This document shows, piece by piece, positions 47,480 to 58,100 of a stretch of 64,000 nucleotides of DNA; positions within the stretch are counted from its first letter, which is position 1, and each line of letters opens with the position of its first letter. The position numbers were made by a program, and so were the translations under genes. The notes beneath the pieces are model-generated. The model saw only the letters and a list, made by a program, of their open reading frames with translations. It searched no databases and was not told the origin of the DNA. Origin of the DNA: Aspidiotus rigidus (taxonomy: Eukaryota > Arthropoda > Insecta > Hemiptera > Diaspididae); NCBI GenBank assembly GCA_035079385.1, contig JAVHKY010000037.1:1984001-2048000 (forward strand), written 5' to 3'.

Positions 47480-48835
47480 CCTACTTTTCTTCTGTTTCAG
47501 CTTAAGCTACGTACGGAGACCCTCTTCCTACTCTCAAACACCAAGAGGAAGCTTTCCTCCTCTTTCTCGATTCAGCCTACTCCATCCCTGCTTACAATTT
47601 CTTCATCTCCTCGTGTGAACTCTACTTCTACTCTCCCAAATTGATTAGACTTGCAGCCCATGGTCCCGACAACATCCACGAGTTCATCAACTCTCTTAAT
47701 TACCTGTTGTCTCCATTCAACGTAATTCCTCAACACGGCCTTCACCTTTTCATCTGGAAATTGGCTTCTATCCTTCCCATACTAGAACCTCGTGAAAATT
47801 CCTCCCCTATTGTTTGGACTACTGTCCTCAGCAAATTGTTTCAAAAACTACTAAACAAAGATTATTCCAGTTTATTGAAGTAAATGAATTTCTTTCCTCA
47901 AATCAAGAAGACTACCACATAGACTGTAATACCCTCCAAGCCATATCTGACTGAAGCCTCCAAATTGAAGAAGCCTTGTGCTTTAGCTCAATCGTCGACC
48001 TCCAGGCACTACATCTCCAAATTATAATATGAAATTGGTTTTCGAGGCAATACACCCAAACTCCGCCAATCCTTCCCCTATGATAGGCTCTAATGGTTAG
48101 AATTCAAAACCAATACTCTTCCCATCCGGAACTATGTGCCCCTGGGGAAAATTATGGTTGTTCCTTTCTTCATAATCGCTATAAATGACCCAACAAACAG
48201 TATCAGCTTTCCTCTCACCGAACGCCTATTTGTGGTTCTTTTCAATATCTCCTTATCAACCTCCGACCACTAACGAGCAACAAGACTACTTCAATTAATC
48301 CTTGACAAAATCTTCAAATGGTCGTCCGACAGTGGATTTCGATTTTTAGACAAGGAACATTTTTTGAGTCTCTCCTATTACGTACTATATACAGCTCAAA
48401 AGTCGAAATTTTCCCAATGTGGGAAGAATGTCCGGTGTCCGGAAGAAAAAGTCTTGGTAGTGTTCCAAAAGAGATACTTACGCCCTACGCCTCTTCCTTT
48501 TTTGCGTCTACAAATTTCACAATTATCATCCAATCCTCTGCCAAGTTTTTTGGTCCAATCTCCGCATCCATAACCTCCTGGACCCTGCCCCCTATCAAAA
48601 TCTTGAGAACAAAATGTCTGAATTTTTCGAACGTTCTCAAGTGTCTATCACTCCCCCTGCCGGCTGTAACCGCAAACTTCTCTTCCAACTCTACAAGAGT
48701 CTAATCAATTCCCAACTTGATCACAGTTCTATTTACACCTACTCCAAAAAAAATGACCTGAAAATTGCTGGACTCAATTCAATCTCCCGGGTCTTCACCC
48801 GGCCTATGCTCTGACGCAGGTATTCCTGCTCTCTG
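47480..48835 (+). pseudogene. Decayed non-LTR retrotransposon reverse transcriptase (Jockey-like)
   Basis: The pieces fall in the order of a LINE RT although frames shift. There is a pre-RT stretch (47500-47640), W-K-L-A-S-I-L-P-I-L-E-P (about 47755), a T-V-L-S-K-L-F-Q-K-L-L-N-K block (about 47820), I-A-I-N-D-P (about 48175), W-S-S-D-S-G-F-R-F (about 48320), L-R-T-K-C-L-N (about 48600), and finally N-R-K-L-L-F-Q-L-Y-K-S-L-I-N-S-Q-L-D (about 48670). These blocks fit arthropod Jockey-superfamily LINEs. The active-site box F-A-D-D is not preserved. It has been long dead. Confidence 0.6.
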
Positions 48836-49217
48836 TTGCTGCGATCTTTCACTCAACACCAACTTTCTGGCTTCAACAGTCTAATCTTTCAAATGTTCTC
48901 AGTGCATAATAATTAGTCTCTCTCAATGAGTTTTGCATCGTAAGAGGAAAAGTCGTGTACTTCTCACGCAATGTTTTTGGTGTCAGGAAATTCGTCCGAG
49001 CGAAAATTGACCAACAGAAAAAAAAACACCGAAAATTGACCGACAGAAAAAAGTCATTTGAGAAATTAGAGAATGACGAAAGTTCTCCACTAGAAAATTA
49101 TCAGCAGTGCGAAATAAGTCGTTTGAGAAATTAGGCTATAACGAAATTTTACAAAAAAACACAATAAATTGTTGGCACTTTTGACCACCATTTGAATTAA
49201 GTTTTATTTGTACAACG

Positions 49218-49245
49218 TTTCGGTAAGCATAGCTACCATCATCAG
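49218..49245 (-). ncRNA. Hammerhead-like hairpin motif, PLE family D
   Basis: On the minus strand CTGATGA (exact core), then T, GGTA-(8-base loop)-TACC, then GAAAC. It shares the extra T and stem-GAAA layout with the motif of PLE copies A-C although the surrounding sequence is unrelated. Confidence 0.45.
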
Positions 49246-49351
49246 GTACGACCAAAGTAACAGTGAAATAGTGAATGACATGAAAGGAAACGAAAATGAA
49301 AATCAAACAAATAAAAACAGGAAGAGGGAGAGATTAACGAGATGAGTAATG

Positions 49352-49795
49352 CTACAGTATAACACTCTTGTACGCGTCAGAGAATCCATCTGTATCCATC
49401 TTGAAATTTACGCTATCGATATTCTTGATAATATTAACTACTTCTAAAATACGTCTTTTCTTCGTTTTCTCCTCTCTACCAACAATTTTGGTGTCCTTAA
49501 AATTAAATACATGACCCATTTCTGGGACATGACTGGCCAAAACTGTATGATTAGATCGATTTTTCACATCTGTCTTATGCTGATAAAGACGTAGCTTCAA
49601 CTTTTGGCACGTCTCTCCCACATATGAAACGGGGCAGCCAGAACAGTTAATCAAATATACAACACCTGATTTTTGTTCTTCGGCGAGGACTTTATCTTTG
49701 GTACAAGTAAAAAATTTTCCTTTGCAGGTGTTGTAACTACCAAAAGCAATACTAATATTAGGGCAAAGAGTGAGAAGATGTTTTCTGATCATCAT
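49352..49795 (-). pseudogene. PLE family D GIY-YIG endonuclease part
   Basis: A 147-codon frame. The GIY-YIG domain reads G-V-V-Y-L-I-N-C ... S-Y-V-G-E-T, then the helix with K-L-K-L-R-L-Y-Q-H-K, and H-V-P-E-M-G-H later. It is distinct from the GIY-YIG of copies A-C, so at least two PLE lineages are present. A frame change separates it from the RT part at about 49800-49836. Confidence 0.85.
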
Positions 49796-49835
49796 ACTGC
49801 TTTGGTCTACATAGGGAATAGAAAAGAATTCAACA

Positions 49836-50533
49836 TCACAGGAGTTTACATTCGACGGAGGGGGGGTTACTTAAATCAAAGTCGAGATCTTTTTTAATAA
49901 AAAAATTAGGATACCCATTCATCTGAAGGGTATTAGTTAATTTTTGGGACATAAGGTCGTGAAAATTAAGGTCGGAGGAAGCTAAAAAGTTACGTTTTGA
50001 ATTAATGGCAGTATTAAATTTTTCTTTTAAAAGGTTCATTGGAATTAAACTTAATCCTATTAGTAGCCATAGGTTTCTGGTAATACTTAAAAATAAACTT
50101 GTTAGTCTCAGAATGGTAGTGTCAAGAAAATTAATAGTCCAATCTTTTTCTAGTTCAAAGGTGAATTTTAAACGTGGGTGAAAGTTATTTAAAAAAATGA
50201 GAAGTTCGTCAAAAATAGAGTCATATAAATAAAAAAGACTGTCATCAACATATTTTTTACCATACATAACACTAGAGCCAAATCTATCAAATACAGAATC
50301 AAAAGGATAGTCAAGAAGTAAGTCAGTCACAATGGGGGGAGAGGGGGTTTCCGATAGCCATAACATAAGTTTCGACTGTAAGTAACACCTTCATACTGAC
50401 AGTAGCTATCATAATCAAAAGCCGTGTAGATACCATTGAGCTAGTTAATAATCTCAATAGCTAAAGTGACGGGTACAGAGGTGAACAGAGCTACAACATC
50501 AAAAGAAACTAAAAAATAACCGGATTCAATACT
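49836..50533 (-). pseudogene. PLE family D reverse transcriptase, palm region
   Basis: The frame 50366-49836 shows G-K-K-Y-V-D-D-S-L-F-Y-L (palm active site), then L-K-F-T-F-E-L-E and I-N-F-L-D-T-T, which are RT blocks C to E. Upstream to 50533 the sequence continues in other frames with F-D-V-V-A-L-F and an in-frame stop. Its N-terminal half lies across the copia insertion. Confidence 0.8.
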
Positions 50534-50538
50534 AGTTT

Positions 50539-50685
50539 TTTTAAATTACGTTGTGGTTACAAGGAAGGTTTTATTCGAAGTAACGATAAAAGAAAAGTAC
50601 AAAACTGATTTTTACATACGATACATAATTTTGTACATAGCAGCCAATAATAATTAACGGGTGTCGTGCGCGCCTACCTACAATA
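50539..50685 (-). repeat. Copia 3' LTR
   Basis: 147 bp, ending at the polypurine tract CAACGAGGGAAAG (minus strand, 50686-50698). It differs from the 5' LTR by G instead of A in TTAACGGGTGTCG. Confidence 0.9.
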
Positions 50686-50719
50686 CTTTCCCTCGTTGAT
50701 TATTCGCATAAAAGAAAAA

Positions 50720-52585
50720 CTAAATAAGTCCGGTCATCTTCCTCATTGTTGTTAGACGCGACCCGCTGAGCGGCTTTGTAAGAATGTCGCCTCCTTGAAA
50801 CTCCGTGGCGACCTTTGTCACTGCCACTTCCCCCTTCTGCGCGTAGTCACGTATCAGCAGGTATTTTCTGTTGATGTGCTTAGTACGTTGGTGTAATTCC
50901 GGGTTCTCCGCAATTCTGATAGCCGCCGCATTATCTACATGAATCGTTGCAACTTCCTTTGTTCCCCGGATTTCCCCAAGCATTCTGGAGATCCATAGCG
51001 CTTCCTTCGTAGCTTCGTTTGCGGCAATGATCTCCGCTTCGGCGGTCGAGTCTGCCACTAATGGTTGCCTTTTACTGATCCACGATATCGCTCCTCCGGC
51101 GTATTTTATGAGCACGCCCGGTGTTGACTTCCCAGATTTGCACCCCATGAAGTCTGCGTCACTGTAGCACTTGAATCTCTGTACCCCTCTTCTGTACAGA
51201 ATACCTAAATCCGTTGTACCTGTGACGTACTTTAAAACGCGTTTTAATCTTGATACGTCTTCTTTCGTAGGTCTCTCTAGCGTCCTTGATAGAAAACCGA
51301 CTGTAAACGCAAGGTCGGGTCTGCTTCCCAGTGCTAAGTACATGAGCGCGCCTACGGCCTTCCGGTAAGGAAAGGTGATTTCCGGAGCTTCTTCTCGATC
51401 TTTCCCTGCTTTGGAACCTCCTTTCCCTGATGGTTGTGATGGTAGTTTTACCATAGGTGTTGGAGCGGTGTTGCATCCAGCAAATTTGAACCTTTCGAGT
51501 ATTTTATTCGCAAATGCTTTCTGGCCGACTTTCAACCCTTGACTTGTCTTCATGATCTCTAAGCCGAGGTAGTACGTAGCCTCTTCTTTTGTCGTGATCT
51601 TGAATTCTCGCCGCAATTCCTGGATGAATGCGTGTAAGTCCTCTTTGTCCGTGGCTACCATTAGGCCATCGTCGACGTACAGGACTAGTAACAATTTTCT
51701 CTGGTTTCTTTCTCTCACGTAAAGACATGGATCATTTTCGCTGCGTTTAAATCCTCGCTCCTGCAAATAAGTTCCAAAACGATTATTCCAGCATCTGGAG
51801 CTCTGTTTCAGTCCGTAGAGACTTCTTATTAGCCTGCATGCTCTATCACTCCCATCCTCATAGCCTTCTGGTTGCTTCATGAAGATCATTTCTTCCAGTT
51901 TACCGTAAAGAAATGCAGTCGAAACGTCAAATTGAGCTAGAAACATATTCTCGCTTGCCGCTATCGCAATTACCTGGCGTACTGTACTAAGTCGTGCTAC
52001 TGGACTGAACGTCTGCGTATAATCGATACCTTCGCGCTGATTGAACCCTTTGACGACGAGCCTAGCTTTATACTTGTTGATGCTTCCATTGGGGTTCAAC
52101 TTTATTCTGAAATTCCATTTACTCGGTAGCGCTTTCCTATCTTTTGGAAGATCTGCAAGTTCCCAAGTGTTGTTTTCTTTCAGTGAGGAAATCTCTTTTT
52201 CCATTGCTTCTTTCCACTTGAGGCTATCCTTGCTTTCAATCGCCTCGGAGTAGGTCTGTGGTTCAGTCTCAGAGTTATTTGCGGTTAGAACAAAAATCTC
52301 AGCCTCCGTCATCATTACAGAACTGTCGTAATAATCGGGTCGTTGAATCTTGCTTCTATCACGCAAACTCTTCCTTGAGACTGTCGGTTTCTCTTCCTCA
52401 TCCTCTTGCTCTGATGCTGCGTCTTCATACGCGCTATCGTTCAGAGGTGATTCTGTCTCCGATTCGTGATGATCCTCCTTGTTTTCACTTTCGGAACTAG
52501 GCGCACTGGCGTCTGGTATCTCTACCTTCCTTAAACACTCTTGAAGTCTTTCTTGAAAAATTACGTCCCTTGAAGTAATAATCAG
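50720..52585 (-). CDS. Copia Pol: reverse transcriptase and RNase H
   Basis: The frame is open from about 52585 (where the foreign insert begins) to TAA near 50720, over 600 codons. The first part is an acidic linker after the missing integrase. The RT starts near W-K-E-A-M-E-K-E-I-S-S-L and has W-N-F-R-I-K-L-N-P-N-G, Y-K-A-R-L-V-V-K-G-F, F-D-V-S-T-A-F-L-Y-G and L-Y-V-D-D-G-L-M-V-A (catalytic). RNase H follows with Y-S-D-A-D-F, S-T-A-E-A-E and K-H-I-N-R-K-Y, ending D-I-L-T-K-P-L. There are no frameshifts. Only the internal ATG at 52366 is available as start, so it depended on upstream gag-pol coding now lost. Confidence 0.92.
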   Translation of the reverse strand: MIITSRDVIFQERLQECLRKVEIPDASAPSSESENKEDHHESETESPLNDSAYEDAASEQEDEEEKPTVSRKSLRDRSKIQRPDYYDSSVMMTEAEIFVLTANNSETEPQTYSEAIESKDSLKWKEAMEKEISSLKENNTWELADLPKDRKALPSKWNFRIKLNPNGSINKYKARLVVKGFNQREGIDYTQTFSPVARLSTVRQVIAIAASENMFLAQFDVSTAFLYGKLEEMIFMKQPEGYEDGSDRACRLIRSLYGLKQSSRCWNNRFGTYLQERGFKRSENDPCLYVRERNQRKLLLVLYVDDGLMVATDKEDLHAFIQELRREFKITTKEEATYYLGLEIMKTSQGLKVGQKAFANKILERFKFAGCNTAPTPMVKLPSQPSGKGGSKAGKDREEAPEITFPYRKAVGALMYLALGSRPDLAFTVGFLSRTLERPTKEDVSRLKRVLKYVTGTTDLGILYRRGVQRFKCYSDADFMGCKSGKSTPGVLIKYAGGAISWISKRQPLVADSTAEAEIIAANEATKEALWISRMLGEIRGTKEVATIHVDNAAAIRIAENPELHQRTKHINRKYLLIRDYAQKGEVAVTKVATEFQGGDILTKPLSGSRLTTMRKMTGLI

Positions 52586-52599
52586 TAGAGAGGTGATGT

Positions 52600-52990
52600 A
52601 TGTTCTAGGACAGTTATGGATTTCTCACTTTTTCACTCATTTTTCTGCACTTCTCATCAATCCTCAAGTTTCCATTTATGAGCTACAAGCAGCCAGATTT
52701 CTCACTTTTTACTCATTTTTCTACACTTTTTGTCGATCCTCAAGTTCCTATTTATGAGCTACAAGCTGTCAAATATTTTACTTTTTCACTCATATTTCAG
52801 CAATTTTAATCGATTCACAAAACTACTAAAGTTCCATGTTCTAGGACAATTATGGATTCCTGAACTTTTCATTCAATTTTCTTTACTTTTGAAGGCTCCA
52901 AAAATTCTTCACTTTTATTTTGCCAAAAAACGTGACCAGATTTTCTTGTTCAATTAATTGTTCTCATCCAACTTTTTTCAAGCAACTTTT
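52600..52990 (+). repeat. Imperfect tandem repeats at left end of PolB segment
   Basis: About four units of 75-90 bp share TTCTAGGACAGTTATGGATT, CTCACTTTTTCACTCATTTT and ATTTATGAGCTACAAGC. They lie just before the first small gene. Confidence 0.7.
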
Positions 52991-53015
52991 CTATTTAAAA
53001 ATTTATTCAATATAA

Positions 53016-53315
53016 ATGGAGGCCTATGAAGGTTCTTTTGTTGGATTAAATGAATTTGATTTCAAAAATATTATACCATATTTTAAAGATCCAGTTGCAA
53101 GATTAAGACCAAAATATGAAACATTGATGGATCCCTTATCAGATAAAATTCATCATTTACCTGAAGATAAAAGAATAAAATATACTAAATTCATGATGAA
53201 TATTATCGCTCATTTAAGCGCTTTATCAAGAATTATTGAAAAAGAAATAAAAAATCTAAACCTACCTTGTGATGATTTTGAATCTGATGTTGAGATAAAC
53301 TATATAGAAAATTAA
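53016..53315 (+). CDS. Small acidic-tail protein of PolB segment (99 aa)
   Basis: ATG at 53016 directly overlaps the promoter-like ATATAAATGG. The protein is charged, probably helical, and ends L-P-C-D-D-F-E-S-D-V-E-I-N-Y. A broken copy of its C-terminal region recurs at 54598-54660 (I-I-E-K-E-I-K-D-C-R-S-D). Function unknown; I recognise no family. It converges on and overlaps by four bases the minus-strand gene 53312-53524. Confidence 0.6.
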   Translation: MEAYEGSFVGLNEFDFKNIIPYFKDPVARLRPKYETLMDPLSDKIHHLPEDKRIKYTKFMMNIIAHLSALSRIIEKEIKNLNLPCDDFESDVEINYIEN

Positions 53316-53524
53316 TCCTCTTCCGAGTCAATATCTGATTCAAAATCATCCTCTCTTATTGGTGATTTTTCACAGTTATTAATAAGTGTATCTATCTTTC
53401 TATCTTTTTCTCTTATTCTCTCTCTTGCTCTATCTCTCCATTTATTGTAATATTCTTCATATTCTTCTTCATATATCTTAATTTTGGGAAATTCAATCAT
53501 TATATTTATACAGAAAAATTCCAA
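53312..53524 (-). CDS. Small charged protein of PolB segment (70 aa)
   Basis: ATG at 53524, a few bases upstream of which is TCTGTATAAATATA-like sequence. The protein is Glu/Arg/Lys-rich (Y-E-E-Y-Y-N-K-W-R-D-R-A-R-E-R) and ends E-D-D-F-E-S-D-I-D-S-E-E-D. This resembles the D-D-F-E-S-D end of its convergent neighbour, whose DNA forms an inverted repeat with it. If ATG 53497 (M-I-E-F-P-K) is used it is 61 aa. Function unknown. Confidence 0.5.
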   Translation of the reverse strand: MEFFCINIMIEFPKIKIYEEEYEEYYNKWRDRARERIREKDRKIDTLINNCEKSPIREDDFESDIDSEED

Positions 53525-53638
53525 TAATCATTTTGAAAAAGGTCAACTAAATTTAGAACTTATTGTCACTTGTTAAAAGATGAGAAAGAAAATACACTAA
53601 ATTTATACTAAATCACCATACAAGTATTTTATTTTGAA

Positions 53639-54596
53639 CTAGCGGTTGGCGACGCGCCTCCGGCGCGCCTGACCGCTAGCTGTGTGTTGAGTAGATATCT
53701 GTGTTTTATAGGTATCTGTATCTTGTAGGTATGTGTGTTTTGTAGGTACCTATCTTGGAATTCAGATGAATTTTTAAAAAAGAAACAGTGGAAAGAGTTT
53801 TGCAAAATTCACAACTATTCAGTTCAAAAATAAGAAAATAGACACCAAAAACTGCGACTGTACTTACAAAAATATATCAAAGTTCCGAGTCGCACAAAAA
53901 TAAAATCACCAAATTAAATTTTTTACACACTAATTCACTTGAGAGCTGACTTAACGCGTGAAGCCTGTATTCATCGCAGCAGAATACAGACAAATCCATT
54001 GACATTTTGCCAGTCCCTAAGAAAACACACGGACAACAGGTAAAAAAAAGGGTCATTTCCGCTAGCCCATACGCAGTGCGCACCGTGTCTAGACATTGGT
54101 TCTTGTATGAGATACCGGATGTAAAATCCTTTATGTAGGTTTTTTAAAACTGTGAATAAAATAACTTGCTTAGTATGGAAGTACAGCGAATACTGTAGTC
54201 ACAAAATTTCCTCCTAAAAATCTGGAACCGGGCTCATTCGAAAGGAAATTACAGGGGCTAAAAATTTAATTCTCTGTAATTTTTCATAAAAATGAGTTAT
54301 ACTCGAGTTATCACAATAATTCAATTCTCGAAACTGCGCCACTCAACGCGCGTAGGTCTAACGTACATGGCAAGCTACACCACCACGTTTTTTTATATTG
54401 AAAAAAGTCATTGTTTTCGCCCTTTTTTGAAATTACTCAGCACCTCCCCGTCAAATTTTTATTTTTATGAGTCTATGTGCTGCTCTGGGATGAGGACAAT
54501 ATATCCTGAAAGTTTGAAAGCGATCGGCCCAGTAGTTTTCGAGTTATAAACGGACAGGACGACAGACGGACAAACTTTCTGCTTTATATATTAGAT
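53639..54596 (+). mobile_element. Hairpin-headed non-autonomous element inside PolB segment
   Basis: It starts with a strong GC-rich hairpin (53639-53680; TAGCGGT ... ACCGCTA with GGCGCG inner stem), in sharp contrast to the AT-rich surroundings. It ends with GAAAGCGATCGGCCCAGTAG, GAGTTATAAACGGACAGACG-like text and CTTTATATATTAGATTATT. Such a tail is common at 3' ends of arthropod non-autonomous retroelements. It separates the 53016-53524 gene pair from the partial copy at 54598. Family not assigned. Confidence 0.55.
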
Positions 54597-54712
54597 TATT
54601 ATTGAAAAGGAAATAAAAGATTGTAGAAGTGATACTTCCCATCACAATTTATAGAAAGTGATGTTGAAATAACTTATATTTCTAGTATAAAAAATAATCA
54701 CTATTTATTCAT

Positions 54713-55108
54713 TTATCTATTTTCTGTTCCCTTATCAGATTTATTTCCCAAGTTATTCACATTCTCAAGCAAAGCTTGAGCGGCTCTATCAAGATTCTCA
54801 CAAGATTTGCTAGCTGATAGTGAGTTGTCATCTGGTTCATTGATTAGCTCTATATCTATATCTGATTCATTCTCTGATTCATATCCCAGATCAGCTTGAG
54901 GTTGTGGATCATAGAATCGAATATCATCCCAAAGTGGACTACCACCAAGAAACATGATTTCTGCATTTTTGATTGCACTTATAACTTCCATATACTCTTC
55001 AGGATTTTCTTCAAAATGAACTTCATAGACATTCATATTTTTTATGTTCATAAACATTTGTAGACTAGATTTGCTTCTATTTTTATACTTTTTCTTCAAT
55101 AACTCCAT
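54713..55108 (-). CDS. Acidic protein downstream of PolB (131 aa)
   Basis: The frame overlaps the last 26 bases of the polymerase reading in another frame. The N-terminus is basic (M-E-L-L-K-K-K-Y-K-N-R), the middle has F-L-G-G-S-P-L-W-D-D, and the end is very acidic (Y-E-S-E-N-E-S-D-I-D-I-E). The acidic E-S-D-x-D run recalls the two small proteins at 53016-53524. Unknown function. Overlapping genes suggest viral compactness. Confidence 0.5.
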   Translation of the reverse strand: MELLKKKYKNRSKSSLQMFMNIKNMNVYEVHFEENPEEYMEVISAIKNAEIMFLGGSPLWDDIRFYDPQPQADLGYESENESDIDIELINEPDDNSLSASKSCENLDRAAQALLENVNNLGNKSDKGTENR

Positions 55109-58100
55109 TTTTATTGAGATTTTTTAAATGATGAATAAAATTACTTTTTTCTACATTGACCTTATAATGGCCCCAAGGTAATGTATCAGTTTGCCCATCA
55201 ACTAAACATCTTTTGTCATCAAATGAATTTAATCCTCTTTTATTCTGTTCAATGGTATAACTATTATGTCTTATACTCCTGATCATCTTCTGTTTAATAG
55301 TCTTATTTATTTTCTTTTCTAAACACATTCTATAATCATTATGAGTTATCTGGTTTTTAACAATATTTTTCTTTACTCCTTTAGCTTTCTTCATTCCATC
55401 ATTATTTGATGCAAAAACTTTATTACAATATAATTTTGAAGCTAATCCAATAAATTCTTCCAATATTTTTCCATTCATTTCATCTTTAAATTTACCTAAT
55501 ACCTTTTTATTAATTTGTGGTAAACCATAAATATTATCTTTTTTATAATCTGATGTATCAAATTCATCAATCATATCCTTCATATCTTCATAAAAGTCTT
55601 TTATCTCTATAGATATAATTAATGAATCAGTATCAGTACCTATATAATAATTTCATTCTAGCTCCATATCTGTCTTTTAGTCTATAATAGAAATCATACA
55701 TCAATGTTTTTGAAATATCTAAAATAGCTACTCCCACATAAATTGGTTGGTTGAATTTAATCATTGTTCTTTTCATTTGTACAGCTGCAAGATTTTTCCC
55801 AAAAAATGTTGATTTCTCAAAATTAGGCTTTGAAACATACTTAGTATATTTATTACCTTCTGAAATTAATTTTATATCCACATGCTTCCTAACATTCATC
55901 ATAGTTCTTCCAAAAACAGAATTATTCATTAATTTAAAGAAATCCTTTTCAAAATCATTTTTAGCTTTTTTTCTCAATTCTGTATTCTTTTCAATATATA
56001 TCTTCATCCAATCGGATTGATCAAATTTTATAACTCTATGTATTTTCTCCAATTTTAATCCCGCTTCAAGAGCTTGTTTAAGATTTAAATAATGAAGAAC
56101 ATATTTCTTTTTATCATATAATGTAGTGAATAATTTTGGAAGTTGATTATTATCAATTACATTTTCTGGACAATAAGGTAGATCGGAATGTTTATCATGT
56201 AATTCCTTTGGGTATTTTAAATCTACTTCAAAAAGATATCCAAGTTTCTGATCATCTTTTATTTTTATGATTCTTTCTTCATCAAAATATTCAGGATTCA
56301 CCCATTCAAACCCACCATATGGTAAATGCTTACTCATGGCCCATCCATATAAATTATTTGCATCTAAATATTGAATGAATACTGAATCCATAGTTTTATC
56401 AAATTCCTTTCCCATATATTTATTACCGGTATATTAGCCTTTGCATATCTATTTGAACATTGAGAAATTCCTCCTCGTTTAGCTCTTTCAAACATTAATA
56501 ACATATCCACGTCAGTCAACAACTCTAACTTTTGTTTTGTTGTTTTCAGCATACAATCCCAAGCAAATCCAGGAGTTGTGTAATACCAAACTGGATCTAA
56601 TTTATATATTTTAAGAGATGTTTCCCTAAAATTTTCCATAATATCAATTAGTAAGAGTACATCTATTGTATTGTATAACATTGTGAATTCTTTCATATTT
56701 TTAATATTAAAATACTTCCAAATTTCTTGCGCATAATGATATTCTCCATCATCAACATGCTCATCATTTAATAGATTATAAAAGTTTTCTTTCGAGGGTA
56801 ATTTTGTTTCATTATACTTTTCTAATGAATTCATATAATCATATGGATAAGCTATTTTTTTACTTAATAATTTGAATAAACACTTCCTTTCCATTTCAGA
56901 TAGGTTTTTAGGTACCTACTTTTTCATTAAACCATTTCTTCAAATTTTTCAAGTGACACCTCTTCAAATTTTTAGCCAATGTAGACAATGAACTTGATAG
57001 AAATTTATATGAATCTAAAAATCTCAACTCAATATTATAGTTAACTGTTTCTCCTTTTAAATTTTTAAAACCTGAATCATATTTTACAATTTTAGAAAAT
57101 GATATATATTTTTCTTCATTATTTGGTATTAATTTAATGTTATCATAATCCTCTCCAAATTCTCTAACAAATAAATGTGCATCATATCCAGAAAAATTAT
57201 GAAAATAAATAGGAATAAATCTAGGAACTTTATAATTCAAATTGCAATTACTATGAGCTGCACCTCTATATTCACCAGTTAAATGATCATGATCTCGAAC
57301 TTTTATTTTATTTGGAAATTCATTGATATATGCAATTTTTACCTTTACTACCAATTCTGATAGTTCATCATAAAGCTTGTTCTTTTTATCTTTATCATGA
57401 ACCTGCTTTGCTGGTGCATCTCCAATCTTTAATCCACAGGATAAATCCTGCTCATGCAGGGTGCATAAAATACTACAAATAATATCAATTTTTTTGTTTA
57501 ATATTCTTATTTCTTTCTCAATCAAAGGAGGATTATCTTTGAGATTTCTTTCGCAAATATGATTCCATTTTTTGTGTCTCTGTTAATTCTTTCATTTTTA
57601 TTTTCTTATCTAAATATTCCTTAGCAATGAAAATTGCGTCTTCTCTTAATTTCTCATACAATTTCTTTGGAGCATCTAATTCAAAATATTCAAATAGATT
57701 TTCTTGAATTTCTCCATTAGCATACTTAATATAATAGACAAAACTAATTGGAAAATGTTTTTGAAGCTTTATTGTATAGGATTCATATTTTTCAACTTCT
57801 TCTTTCGTCTTATTTAATTTTTTACTCAGTTCTTCTATCTTGACATTCAATTTATTGAGCTTTCTTATAAGACTTTCAAAATCAGCATATATATGGCAAA
57901 TGGTACTTTCATTGAACAATATTATCTGCTTTATTAGGTAAAATTACTTTGGCAGGTTTATTCAATCCACAATAATTCTTATGATCCAATAATATTTTTT
58001 CACATGGAAAACTGCTTAGACACATTTTACAAGGATATTTCTTTTTACAATTTTTTGTAACTTGTCTACCAACTAATTTCCATAAATCTTTAATTAGACA

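Larger units (their letters stand above)
49190..50538 (-). mobile_element. PLE family D, 3' part (split by copia insertion)
   Basis: Minus-strand order from the copia boundary: RT core with an F-D-V-V-A-L-F-T-S-V-P-type block (about 50490), then the Y-V-D-D region, then GIY-YIG, then a terminal hairpin at 49218-49245. The continuation upstream is at 62052-62950. AGTTT at 50534-50538 is repeated at 62052-62056 on the far side of the copia element. Confidence 0.85.

Noticed and set aside
47641..47883. Possible novel 80-residue protein
   Set aside because: Its blocks align in order with a LINE reverse transcriptase start, so it is part of the decayed retrotransposon at 47480-48835.
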